From Stenotrophomonas_A sp036566925 (GTDB lineage Bacteria > Pseudomonadota > Gammaproteobacteria > Xanthomonadales > Xanthomonadaceae), in NCBI GenBank assembly GCA_036566925.1, contig DATCVI010000204.1, positions 1 to 42,738 on the forward strand: a stretch of 42,738 bases of DNA, in the 5' to 3' direction. The position numbers and the translations under genes were made by a program. Below, piece after piece: positions 22,263 through 30,536 of the stretch; the first letter of the stretch is position 1; each line of letters begins with the position of its first letter. Under the pieces are notes generated by a model. That model worked only from the letters and a program-made list of their open reading frames with translations, searched no databases and was not told the origin of the DNA.

Positions 22263-24641
22263 TCAACTCCGGATCCGGGCGCGATGGTCGCGCTCGACCG
22301 TGGCAACCACGTCGGCCACCACCGCCTCCACGTCCCGATCTGTGAGGGTGCGCGAGTTATCCTGCAAAATCAAGCCCATAGCCAGACTCTTGAAGCCGGC
22401 TTCGACCCCCGGGCCGACGTAGCGGTCGAACAACTGGATCTCGCGCAGCAGTGGCCCGATGCTGGCGCGCACGCTGGCCGCCAAATCGCTCCAGGCGACC
22501 TGTTCGGGCACCAGGAAGGCCAGATCGCGGCGTACCGAAGGGAAACGCGACAACTCGCCGGCGCGCGGCAGGGCACGTGCGGCCAGCGGCGCGAGCGCCA
22601 GTTCGAACGCGAACACGTCGACATCGATCTCCAGCGCCTTCGCCAGCCCCGGATGCACCTGGCCGATCCAGCCGATGCACTCGCCTTCGCGGTAGACATC
22701 GGCCGAGCGGCCGGGATGGCCGTGCGGCCGGGCGGAGGGGCGGTACTCCAGCGCCGCGCCGCTGGCGGCGGCCAGCGAAGCCAGGTCGCCCTTGAGGTCG
22801 TGGAAATCAACCTTGCGCGCACCCTCGCCCCATTGCAGCGCCAGCGCGTCGCCACAGACGGCGACGGCGATTCGCTGGGTTTCCACCGGCGCGGCGCCCG
22901 CCTCGGAAGCCGGGGCGAAGGTCTTGCCCAATTCGAACAAGCGCACGCGGCCGGCCTGGCGGGCCACGTTGCGGCCCAGCGCGGCGACCAGGCCCGGCAG
23001 CAGCGCCGGGCGCATCACCGCCAACTCCGCGCTGAGCGGGTTGGCCAGGGCTACCAGGGCGTCCTGCAGCTGCCACTTGCGCAGCAGCTCGGCCTCGACG
23101 AAGGCGTAGTTGATGGTTTCCTGCAGATCGCGGCTGACCAGGTGGGCGCGCGCGGCGGCCTCTTCGAGCACCGTCTCGGTCGGCATCGCGATGCGGCTGG
23201 CACCGCCCGGCAAGGTCGTCGGGATGCGGTCGTAGCCGTGAATGCGCGCCAGCTCCTCGATAAGGTCCTCTTCGATGGCGATATCGAAACGGCGCGTCGG
23301 CGCGGTGACCTGCCAGCCGTTGGCCGTGGCCTCGACCTGCATGCCCAGTGCGCGCAGGATGCGCTCGATCTCGCCATCGGCGATTTCAAGCCCGAGCACG
23401 CGCGCGACACGGCTGCGCCGCAGCCCGATGCGGGCGGCAGCCGGCAAATGTTCGACCAGTTCGGCCTGGGTCACCGGGCCGGGCGTGCCGCCCGCCAGGT
23501 CCAACACCAGCCGGGTCGCCAGCTCGATCGCCTGCGGCGGCAATTGCGGGTCCACGCCGCGCTCGAAGCGGTGGCCGGCATCGGTGTGCAGGCCGAACTT
23601 GCGGCCGCGCCCCATGATCGCCGCCGGCTGGAAATGTGCGGCTTCGAGAAAGACGTTGCGCGTGGCCTCGGTCACGCGGGTATCGAAGCCGCCCATCAGG
23701 CCGGCCAGACCGACCGCACGGTCGGCGTCAGCGATAACCAGGAAGGTGGCGTCCAGGGTCACGTCGCGGCCGTCGAGCAGCTTCAGGGTCTCGCCGTTGC
23801 GCGCGCGGCGCGCGGCGATCGGCCCCTTCAACGTATCCAGGTCGTAGGCATGCATCGGCTGGCCCAGCTCGAGCATGACGTACTGGGTGATGTCGACCAG
23901 CAACGAGACCGGGCGCACGCCGCTGCGGCGCAGGCGCTCGGCCATCCACACGGGGGTACGCGCGGCGGGGTCGATGCCTTCGATCACGCGGCCGCAGAAG
24001 CGCGGCGCTTCGGCGCCGGCCTGCAATTCGACCGCCAGGGTGCGCGTCGAAGCGGATGCGACCGGCGCGATCTCCATCGCCACCACTTCACTGCCGCAGG
24101 CGGCGGCCACGTCGTAGGCGATGCCGCGCACGCTGAAGCAATCGGCGCGGTTGGGGGTCAGCTTGATCTCGATGCTGGCGTCGGGCAGGCCGAGGTAATC
24201 GACCAGCGGTTGGCCGATCGGCGCATCGTCCGGCAGTTCGAACAGGCCGGAGGCGTCGCTGTCCAGGCCCAGCTCCTTGGCCGAGCACAGCATGCCGTTG
24301 GATTCCACGCCACGCAGCTTGGCCGGCTTGATCTTCAGCTCGCCGATCTGCGCGCCCACCAACGCCAACGGCGCAACCAGGCCCGGGCGCGCATTGGGCG
24401 CGCCGCAGACGATCTGCAGCAGTTCGCCAGCGCCAGCGTCGACCTGGCACACCTGCAGGCGATCGGCCTCGGGGTGACGCACCGCTTCGACGATGCGCGC
24501 CACCACTACTTGTGCCAACCCGCCGCCGAGCGGCGTGACCTCTTCCACCTCCAGGCCGATGGCGGTCAGGGTGGCGGCCAACGCGTCGCGGTCGGCATCG
24601 GTCGGGACGTGGCTGCGCAGCCAGTTTTCAGAGAATTTCAT
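22263..24641 (-). CDS. pheT: Phenylalanyl-tRNA synthetase beta subunit
   Basis: 792 residues, normal for the family. The N-terminal part (KFSENWLRSHVPTD), the EMAP/tRNA-binding domain (VVARIVEAVRHPEADRLQVC), the B3/B4 editing region (around 200-400), B5 (~400-475) and the C-terminal ferredoxin-like anticodon-binding domain (FPSVRRDLAFLVPEQVAW; RDVEAVVADVVATVERDH) are seen in order. It acts as an alpha2-beta2 complex with PheS, whose gene ends 39 bp upstream. No irregularity is visible. Confidence 0.97.
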   Translation of the reverse strand: MKFSENWLRSHVPTDADRDALAATLTAIGLEVEEVTPLGGGLAQVVVARIVEAVRHPEADRLQVCQVDAGAGELLQIVCGAPNARPGLVAPLALVGAQIGELKIKPAKLRGVESNGMLCSAKELGLDSDASGLFELPDDAPIGQPLVDYLGLPDASIEIKLTPNRADCFSVRGIAYDVAAACGSEVVAMEIAPVASASTRTLAVELQAGAEAPRFCGRVIEGIDPAARTPVWMAERLRRSGVRPVSLLVDITQYVMLELGQPMHAYDLDTLKGPIAARRARNGETLKLLDGRDVTLDATFLVIADADRAVGLAGLMGGFDTRVTEATRNVFLEAAHFQPAAIMGRGRKFGLHTDAGHRFERGVDPQLPPQAIELATRLVLDLAGGTPGPVTQAELVEHLPAAARIGLRRSRVARVLGLEIADGEIERILRALGMQVEATANGWQVTAPTRRFDIAIEEDLIEELARIHGYDRIPTTLPGGASRIAMPTETVLEEAAARAHLVSRDLQETINYAFVEAELLRKWQLQDALVALANPLSAELAVMRPALLPGLVAALGRNVARQAGRVRLFELGKTFAPASEAGAAPVETQRIAVAVCGDALALQWGEGARKVDFHDLKGDLASLAAASGAALEYRPSARPHGHPGRSADVYREGECIGWIGQVHPGLAKALEIDVDVFAFELALAPLAARALPRAGELSRFPSVRRDLAFLVPEQVAWSDLAASVRASIGPLLREIQLFDRYVGPGVEAGFKSLAMGLILQDNSRTLTDRDVEAVVADVVATVERDHRARIRS

Positions 24642-24680
24642 GGGAAGCCGGAACCAGGATTCGAAGGGAGGGGCGTGCGC

Positions 24681-25676
24681 TCAGGCGAACTGGCGCAGGA
24701 AACGCACGTCGTTCTCGAAGAACGCGCGCAAATCGTTCACTCCATAGCGCAGCATCGCGAAGCGCTCCACGCCCAGGCCGAACGCGAAGCCGGTATAGCG
24801 CTCCGGGTCGATGCCGACATTGCGCAGCACGTTGGGGTGGACCATGCCGCAGCCGAGCACTTCCAGCCAGCGCGTGCTGCCGTCGGGCTGCTGCCAGGCG
24901 ATGTCCACTTCCGCGCCGGGTTCGACGAACGGGAAGTAGCTGGGGCGGAAACGCATCTCGAAGTCGCGCTCGAAGAACGCGCGCACGAATTCGGCCAGCG
25001 TGCCCTTGAGGTCGGCGAAGGTCGAATGTTCGTCGACCAGCAGGCCTTCGACCTGGTGGAACATCGGCGAATGGGTCTGGTCGCTGTCGCTGCGGTAGAC
25101 CTTGCCGGCGGCGATCATCCGCAGCGGCGGCGCGTGCTCGCCCATGTAGCGCACCTGCACGCCCGAAGTATGCGTGCGCAGCAGGCGGCCATCGCCGAAG
25201 TAGAAGGTGTCGTGCATGGCGCGCGCCGGGTGATGCGGCGGGAAGTTCAGCGCCTCGAAGTTGTGCCAGTCGTCCTCGATCTCCGGGCCATCGGCGAGCT
25301 CATAGCCGAGCCGGGCGAAGATGCCGGTGATGCGCTCCAGGGTGCGGCTCACCGGATGCAGGCCGCCGCGCTCCTCGCGCCGCCCAGGCAGGGTGATGTC
25401 GATGCGCTCACCGGCCAGGCGTGTGTCGAGCGCGGCAGCATCGAGCACCTGGCGACGTTGCGCCAGCGCCTCGGAAACCGCGTCGCGGGCCAGGTTGATC
25501 GCCTCGCCGGCGGCCTTGCGCTGCTCGGCCGGCAACCCGCCGAGCTGCTTGAGCTGCGCGGTGATGCTACCGCTCTTGCCCAGCAGGGCCACGCGCAGGT
25601 TTTCCAGTTGCTCGGGCGCCTGTGCGGCGGCGATATCCGCCAGCGCCTGTCCGGTCAGGGTTTCGATCTCGCTCAT
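24681..25676 (-). CDS. pheS: Phenylalanyl-tRNA synthetase alpha subunit
   Basis: 331 residues. The N-terminal coiled-coil (about 1-85), then the class II catalytic core: motif 1 around NFEALNFPPHHPARAMHDTF, motif 2 (KVYRSDSDQTHSPMFHQVEG) and motif 3 (GFAFGLGVERFAMLRYGVND). It charges tRNA-Phe with PheT. A terminator-like hairpin lies between rplT and this gene, so expression may depend on read-through. Confidence 0.97.
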   Translation of the reverse strand: MSEIETLTGQALADIAAAQAPEQLENLRVALLGKSGSITAQLKQLGGLPAEQRKAAGEAINLARDAVSEALAQRRQVLDAAALDTRLAGERIDITLPGRREERGGLHPVSRTLERITGIFARLGYELADGPEIEDDWHNFEALNFPPHHPARAMHDTFYFGDGRLLRTHTSGVQVRYMGEHAPPLRMIAAGKVYRSDSDQTHSPMFHQVEGLLVDEHSTFADLKGTLAEFVRAFFERDFEMRFRPSYFPFVEPGAEVDIAWQQPDGSTRWLEVLGCGMVHPNVLRNVGIDPERYTGFAFGLGVERFAMLRYGVNDLRAFFENDVRFLRQFA

Positions 25677-25746
25677 GGGCTGTGCAATGTCCCGCTGTCA
25701 GTCGGTGGCCGCGTTGCCTTGCGGCGTGGCCAGCTTGCGCCGGCAC

Positions 25747-25780
25747 AAAAAAAATGGGGAAGGACTCGCGCCCTTCCCCA
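25747..25780 (-). terminator. Terminator or attenuator between rplT and pheS
   Basis: On the minus strand TGGGGAAGG and CCTTCCCCA form a perfect 9-bp stem around an 8-base loop, followed by eight T. It stands 70 bp before pheS, where E. coli pheST has an attenuator. I see no Phe-rich leader peptide ahead of it, so it may simply be a partial terminator. A second hairpin (25801-25821, one mismatch, AAT loop) lies right after rplT. Confidence 0.8.
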
Positions 25781-25832
25781 TGCATGTGTCCATTCCCGGA
25801 CGCCCGCGCAATGCGCAGGCGACCAGGACGAC

Positions 25833-26192
25833 TTATGCCGCCAGTGCGCCCTTTGCCTTTTCAGCCAGCGCCGCAAAACCCGCCGCATCGTGCACGGCGA
25901 TGTCTGCCAGCACCTTGCGGTCCAGGGTGATGCCAGCCTTCAGCAGGCCGTTCATGAAACGGCTGTAGCTCAGGCCGTTGATGCGGGCAGCCGCATTGAT
26001 GCGGGTGATCCACAGCGAACGGAAATTGCGCTTCTTCTGCTTACGGCCGATATAGGCGTACTGCTGTGCCTTGATGACCGCCTGCTTGGCGACGCGGAAG
26101 ACCTTGCGACGGGCGTTGTAGTAGCCCTTCGCGAGAGTCAGGATTTTCTTGTGCCGGCGACGCGCCTGCACGCCACGCTTTACTCGTGCCAT
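25833..26192 (-). CDS. rplT: Ribosomal protein L20
   Basis: 119 residues, full length. Typical basic N-terminus (ARVKRGVQARRRHKKILTLA), KQKKRNFRSLWITRINAAAR and the C-terminal domain. L20 binds 23S rRNA and represses the rpmI-rplT mRNA in E. coli. It lies 10 bp after rpmI. Confidence 0.98.
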   Translation of the reverse strand: MARVKRGVQARRRHKKILTLAKGYYNARRKVFRVAKQAVIKAQQYAYIGRKQKKRNFRSLWITRINAAARINGLSYSRFMNGLLKAGITLDRKVLADIAVHDAAGFAALAEKAKGALAA

Positions 26193-26202
26193 GGTTCAGT
26201 CC

Positions 26203-26400
26203 TCAGAGGTAGGGAAGCATGCGGTTCAGACGGCCCGCGTCCTCGGCACGAACATGGTTCGTCTGCCGCAGGTTGCGCTTCCGCTTGGTCGCTTTCTTCG
26301 TGAGGATGTGGCTACGGTTGGCGTGGCCAGCCTTGTACTTGCCGGAGGCGGTCTTGCGGAAACGCTTGGCCGCCGCCCGGTTGGTCTTGATCTTGGGCAT
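26203..26400 (-). CDS. rpmI: Ribosomal protein L35
   Basis: 65 residues, full length: PKIKTNRAAAKRFRKTASGK and the highly basic remainder (KKATKRKRNLR) are characteristic of L35. Placed between infC and rplT, as in most proteobacteria. Confidence 0.98.
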   Translation of the reverse strand: MPKIKTNRAAAKRFRKTASGKYKAGHANRSHILTKKATKRKRNLRQTNHVRAEDAGRLNRMLPYL

Positions 26401-26630
26401 TGCTATGTCCTTGATGATGTTTTGTCACTGACCAGGGCGGTGGCCTGCGCCACGCTTTCCGTCCATGCCCTCGCCTGCTTGTAAGCTCTTGATTCCAATG
26501 GAACAACAGCCTGTCCTGTCACCGTTCGCACGGCATCCCCAACGAATCGGGCCGGCCATTATGCCTGCCCCGGGAATGTCTTGCAAATCAGCGGGTTCTG
26601 GCGAGGCCAGGCCCTACGGCCGCCCCGCGT

Positions 26631-26654
26631 GGCCGACGGCGGAAGCCGCCGGCC
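26631..26654 (-). repeat. GC-rich hairpin after infC
   Basis: GGCCGACGGC-ggaa-GCCGCCGGCC, a 10-bp stem with one mismatch, 7 bases beyond the infC stop. There is no U-tract on either side, so it is not a typical intrinsic terminator; it might mark an mRNA processing point or take part in L20-dependent control of rpmI-rplT. The remaining 230 bases to rpmI hold no gene that I can see. Confidence 0.5.
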
Positions 26655-26661
26655 CATGCCA

Positions 26662-27189
26662 TCAGGTCTTCTTCTTCGGCGCGATCATCATGACCATCTG
26701 CCGGCCTTCCAGGCGCGGGCGCGATTCAATCACGATGTCTTCGCCAAGATCGCCTTCGATCCGCGCCGCCATTTCGCGGCCCAGCTCCTGGTGGCTCATC
26801 TCGCGGCCACGGAAGCGGATGTTGACCTTGACCTTGTCGCCCTCTTCCAGGAAGCGGCGCATGTTGCGCAACTTGATCTGGTAGTCGCCCTCGTCCGTGA
26901 CCGGACGGAACTTCAGCTCCTTGATCTCGACCTGCTTGGTCTTCTTCTTGGCCTCGTTGGCCTTCTTCTGCATTTCGAACTTGAACTTGCCGAAGTCCAT
27001 GATCTTGCAGACCGGCGGGTCGGCCTGAGGCTGGATCTCGACCAGGTCCAGACCTTCCTCTTCCGCCTTCGCCAGCGCTTCGTCGCGCGACAACACGCCG
27101 ATCATTTCACCGTCGCTGCCGATCACACGGACCCGCGGCACCCGGATTTCATGATTTTTGCGATTCTGTTTGTTGTCAGTTGTACTGAT
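26662..27189 (-). CDS. infC: Translation initiation factor IF-3, ATC start
   Basis: 175 residues. The N-domain (PRVRVIGSDGEMIGVLSRDE), the linker rich in Lys (KKKTKQVEIKELKFRPVTDE) and the C-domain (RFRGREMSHQELGREMAARI) are typical. An ATG or GTG start leaves the N-terminus about 16 residues short (GTG 27139-27141). Extending upstream in frame gives STTDNKQNRKN, the family N-terminus in Xanthomonas as I recall, starting at ATC 27187-27189 with GGGAG 8 bases before it. Non-ATG starts (AUU in E. coli) allow IF-3 to control its own translation. Confidence 0.95.
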   Translation of the reverse strand: MSTTDNKQNRKNHEIRVPRVRVIGSDGEMIGVLSRDEALAKAEEEGLDLVEIQPQADPPVCKIMDFGKFKFEMQKKANEAKKKTKQVEIKELKFRPVTDEGDYQIKLRNMRRFLEEGDKVKVNIRFRGREMSHQELGREMAARIEGDLGEDIVIESRPRLEGRQMVMMIAPKKKT

Positions 27190-27252
27190 GTTGCAATCTC
27201 CCAGGGGAATCGAACCGGCACTTCCGGAGGATCCAGACGGCCGGGGTTTGGC

Positions 27253-29157
27253 TTACGCGGCGTGCTCGGCGCGCAGGCGTTCGGCGAAGGCTTCCAGGGA
27301 CATCGTGCCCAAATCCTCGCCCGAACGGGTGCGTACCGCAACGGCGCCATTTTCCTTCTCGCGATCCCCCACCACCAGCAGGTAGGGGACGCGTTGCAAC
27401 GTATGCTCGCGAATCTTATAGCCGATCTTCTCGTTCCGCAAATCGGCCTGTACCCGGAATCCTTGATTTGCAAGGCTTTTCCGAACCGCTTCAACGTATT
27501 CAGCCTGGGCATCGGTGATATTGGCCACCACCACCTGCACCGGCGCCAGCCAGGCCGGGAACGAACCGGCATGGTGCTCGATCAGGATGCCGAGGAAACG
27601 CTCCATCGAGCCGACGATGGCCCGGTGCAGCATGACCGGATGCTTTTTCTGGCTGTTTTCATCGACATACTCCGCCCCCAGGCGTCCAGGCATCATGAAA
27701 TCGACCTGCATCGTGCCCAGTTGCCAGGTCCGGCCGATGGCGTCCTTGAGGTGGTATTCGATCTTGGGGCCGTAGAAGGCGCCCTCGCCCGGCAGTTCCT
27801 GCCACTCCACCCCGCAATGCGACAGCGCCGCGCGCAGCGCGCCTTCGGCCTTGTCCCAGGTGGCGTCGTCGCCCAGGCGCTTTTCCGGGCGCAGGGCGAT
27901 CTTGATCTGGATGTCCTCGAAGCCGAACGCCTGGTACACCGCCAGCGCCTGCTGGTGGAACGCGGTCACTTCGGCCTCGATCTGGCCCTCGGTACAGAAG
28001 ATGTGGCCATCGTCCTGGGTGAAACCACGCACGCGCAGGATGCCGTGCAGCGCGCCGGAAGGCTCGTTGCGGTGGCATGAGCCGAATTCGCCGTAGCGGA
28101 TCGGCAGGTCGCGGTAGCTGTGCAGGCCCTGGTTGAACACCTGCACGTGGCCCGGGCAATTCATCGGCTTGACCGCGTAAGTGCGCTTCTCCGACTCGGT
28201 AAAGAACATGTTCTCCTGGTAATTGTCCCAGTGGCCGGACTTCTGCCACAGCGAAACGTCCAGGATCTGCGGGCAGCGCACCTCGCCGTAGCCGCTGTCG
28301 CGGTAGACCTTGCGCATGTACTGCTCGACCACCTGCCAGATCGACCAGCCCTTCGGATGCCAGAACACCAGGCCGGGCGCTTCTTCCTGCAGGTGGAACA
28401 GGTCCTGCTGCTTGCCGATGCGGCGGTGGTCGCGCATCTCGGCTTCCTCGATGCGCTTGATATAGGCATCGAGCTGCTTCTTGTCCGCCCAGGCGGTGCC
28501 GTAGATGCGCTGCAGCTGCTCGTTCTTGGCATCACCGCGCCAGTAGGCGCCGGAAATCCGGGTCAGCTTGAAGGCCTTGAGGAAGCGCGTGTTGGGCACG
28601 TGCGGGCCGCGGCACATGTCCACGTATTCCTGGTGGTAGTACATGCCCATCGCCTTGATGTCTTCGGGCATGTCCTCGATCAGGCGCAGCTTGTAGTCCT
28701 CGCCGCGGGCCTTGAAGATCTCGACCACTTCGGCGCGTGGGGTCATCTTCTTGACCACGTCGTAGTCCTGCGCGATCAGCTCGCCCATGCGCTGCTCGAT
28801 GGCGGCCAGGTCTTCCGGCGTGAACGGACGCTCGGAGTAGATGTCGTAGTAGAAGCCCTCGGCGATGACCGGGCCGATGACCATCTTCACGTCCGGATAT
28901 AGCTGCTTGACCGCATGACCGACCAGGTGGGCGCTGGAGTGGCGGATGATCTCCACGCCCTCCTCGTCCTTGGCGGTGATGATGCGCAGCGAGGCGTCGT
29001 GGTCGATGACGTCGCTCGCATCAACCAGCACGCCGTCCACGGCGCCGGCAATGGTGGCCTTGGCCAGGCCGGCGCCGATCGACTGGGCGACCTGCATGAC
29101 GGAGACGGGCTGTTCGAACTCGCGGCGGCTGCCGTCGGGGAGCGTGATGTTGATCAT
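27253..29157 (-). CDS. thrS: Threonyl-tRNA synthetase
   Basis: 634 residues. The N-terminal TGS domain (INITLPDGSRREFEQP), the editing/SAD domain (HSSAHLVGHAVKQLYPDVKM; YVDMCRGPHVPNTRFLKAFK), the class II core with the zinc-binding Cys in MKPMNCPGHVQVF-type context (here VKPMNCPGH), RNEPSGALHGILRVRGFTQD, and the C-terminal anticodon-binding domain (QVVVANITDAQAEYV) are all present. The start is ATG 29157; the open frame upstream runs through the leader hairpin. First gene of the thrS-infC-rpmI-rplT-pheST-ihfA block. A leader with Thr codons and a terminator precedes it. Confidence 0.97.
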   Translation of the reverse strand: MINITLPDGSRREFEQPVSVMQVAQSIGAGLAKATIAGAVDGVLVDASDVIDHDASLRIITAKDEEGVEIIRHSSAHLVGHAVKQLYPDVKMVIGPVIAEGFYYDIYSERPFTPEDLAAIEQRMGELIAQDYDVVKKMTPRAEVVEIFKARGEDYKLRLIEDMPEDIKAMGMYYHQEYVDMCRGPHVPNTRFLKAFKLTRISGAYWRGDAKNEQLQRIYGTAWADKKQLDAYIKRIEEAEMRDHRRIGKQQDLFHLQEEAPGLVFWHPKGWSIWQVVEQYMRKVYRDSGYGEVRCPQILDVSLWQKSGHWDNYQENMFFTESEKRTYAVKPMNCPGHVQVFNQGLHSYRDLPIRYGEFGSCHRNEPSGALHGILRVRGFTQDDGHIFCTEGQIEAEVTAFHQQALAVYQAFGFEDIQIKIALRPEKRLGDDATWDKAEGALRAALSHCGVEWQELPGEGAFYGPKIEYHLKDAIGRTWQLGTMQVDFMMPGRLGAEYVDENSQKKHPVMLHRAIVGSMERFLGILIEHHAGSFPAWLAPVQVVVANITDAQAEYVEAVRKSLANQGFRVQADLRNEKIGYKIREHTLQRVPYLLVVGDREKENGAVAVRTRSGEDLGTMSLEAFAERLRAEHAA

Positions 29158-29238
29158 GTGGATGCTTTCGCTATGCCGGCGGCGCAGGCCGCGGGCGGGG
29201 ATCGAGGGATCGGTAAGGCCGGCGGGCCGGGACGGACC

Positions 29239-29261
29239 AAAAAAAGGCGCCACCAGGCGCC
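29239..29261 (-). terminator. Attenuator-like terminator in the thrS leader
   Basis: On the minus strand GGCGCC-tggt-GGCGCC is followed by seven T. It lies 24 bases after a short ORF with tandem Thr codons (29285-29311) and 82 bases before thrS, so it would stop leader transcripts unless prevented. A simple terminator of another transcript is an alternative, but no other minus-strand gene lies upstream. Confidence 0.75.
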
Positions 29262-29284
29262 GTTGTCACGGGTCCCGGCAGGGT

Positions 29285-29311
29285 TCAGCGTTGGGCGATG
29301 GTAGTGCTCAT
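29285..29311 (-). CDS. Candidate thrS leader peptide MSTTIAQR
   Basis: An 8-codon ORF, ATG 29309-29311 to TGA 29285-29287, reads M-S-T-T-I-A-Q-R. Tandem threonine codons (ACT ACC) and an Ile codon recall the E. coli thr leader (ISTTIT). The ORF ends 23 bases before the terminator stem, suitable for ribosome-stalling attenuation by charged tRNA-Thr. The ribosome site is poor (only GAG about 8 bases upstream), and two Thr codons are few for such a system, so this is tentative. Confidence 0.45.
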   Translation of the reverse strand: MSTTIAQR

Positions 29312-29485
29312 GTCGCACGCTCGGCCGGCGTTTTTGCGCAGGCCACCTGGGCTGGTGGAGTCAGGAGCGCATGGTAAACCAATCGCGGCGGGCCTGCGCG
29401 GCCGGCTGGGGGCCGGTTCGGCCGAACGTCTTCGCGCCTGGGTGGCATGGCATGATGCGGCGAGCCGTTTCCGCTGCGCGCACCG

Positions 29486-30517
29486 ATGACAACCAAAGGC
29501 AAGGCCACTTCCCTGGACATCGCTTACCTGGCCGGCGTTTCGCAGCCGACGGTTTCGCGTGCCCTGCGCGGCAGCCCGATGGTCAACGAGGAAACCCGGC
29601 GGCGGATCCTCAGCATCGCCCGCGAGCTGAACTACAAGGTCGACAAGAACGCCTCCAGCCTGCGCCTGCGCAATGCCGGCACCCTGGCGCTGCTGTTCTT
29701 CGAGGACCCCACCCCGGACGATTCGCTGATCAATCCGTTCTTCCATTCGATGCTCGGCTCCATCACCCGTGCCTGCGCCCTGCGCGGCTACGACCTGCTG
29801 GTGTCGTTCCAGCAGCTATCGACGGACTGGCAGGCCGACTACGAGGACAGCAACAAGGCCGACGGCATCATCCTGCTGGGCTACGGCGACTACCACGAGT
29901 CTCGCGAGCGCCTGCAGCGGCTGGTCGAACAGGGCACGCATTTCGTGCGCTGGGGCGCGGCGCTGCCGGACCAGCCGGGGGTGTCGATCGGCAGCGACAA
30001 CTTCCAGGGCGGGTTCGACATCACCTCCCACCTGCTGGCGCAGGGGCGGCGGCGGATCGCCTTCCTCGGGCACGCATCGAGCCATTACCCCGAGTTCCAG
30101 GAGCGCTATCGCGGACACGTGGAGGCGATGCGGGCCGCCGGCGTGACCGCAGAGCCGGGCTTGCAGTTCGATGCGATCACCACCGAGCAGTCCGGCCACG
30201 AGGCCTGCGCCACCTTGCTCGCCCGCGGCGAGCGTTTCGATGCGGTGTGCGCGGCCAGCGACCTGATCGCGATCGGGGCGATGCGGGCACTGCGCGAGCA
30301 AGGGCTGCGCGTGCCGGCGGACGTGGCGGTAACGGGCTTCGACGATATTCCGCTGGCCGGCTCGGTATCGCCGTCGCTGACGACAGTGCAGCAAGACACC
30401 AAGCAGGCCGGCAGCCTGCTGGTGGACAGCTTGATCGCGTTGATCCGCGGCGAGCACGCCGAAGGGCAGACGATTCCTACGCGATTGGTGCCACGGGATT
30501 CGTCTTTGGCGTCTTGA
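29486..30517 (+). CDS. LacI-family transcriptional regulator of the maltodextrin locus
   Basis: 343 residues. The N-terminal LacI helix-turn-helix with hinge (SLDIAYLAGVSQPTVSRALR, residues 9-28, then NEETRRRILSIARELNY) and a periplasmic-binding-protein-like sensor domain (about 65-340: DGIILLGYGDY, IGSDNFQGGFDITSHLL, CAASDLIAIGAMRALREQGL, VTGFDDIPLAG). It probably represses the sugar-use genes next to it until a maltodextrin-derived inducer binds; this is inferred from position. No strong ribosome site precedes ATG 29486. It converges with the amylase gene with 19 bp between the stops. A 12-bp palindrome (GTTCGGCCGAAC, 29416-29427) upstream might be its own operator. Confidence 0.93.
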   Translation: MTTKGKATSLDIAYLAGVSQPTVSRALRGSPMVNEETRRRILSIARELNYKVDKNASSLRLRNAGTLALLFFEDPTPDDSLINPFFHSMLGSITRACALRGYDLLVSFQQLSTDWQADYEDSNKADGIILLGYGDYHESRERLQRLVEQGTHFVRWGAALPDQPGVSIGSDNFQGGFDITSHLLAQGRRRIAFLGHASSHYPEFQERYRGHVEAMRAAGVTAEPGLQFDAITTEQSGHEACATLLARGERFDAVCAASDLIAIGAMRALREQGLRVPADVAVTGFDDIPLAGSVSPSLTTVQQDTKQAGSLLVDSLIALIRGEHAEGQTIPTRLVPRDSSLAS

Positions 30518-30536
30518 TGGTCCTTCGCGGCTATCG

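Noticed and set aside
21915..26303. Very long plus-strand open frame (about 1460 codons) opposite ihfA, pheT, pheS and rplT
   Set aside because: It is antisense to well-conserved essential genes; high-GC codon bias leaves the complementary frame free of stops. The translation is His/Gln/Arg-rich without any recognisable domain.
26581..28080. Plus-strand open frame of about 500 codons opposite infC and thrS
   Set aside because: The opposite strand encodes IF-3 and ThrRS with full domain conservation; this frame shows no domain of its own.
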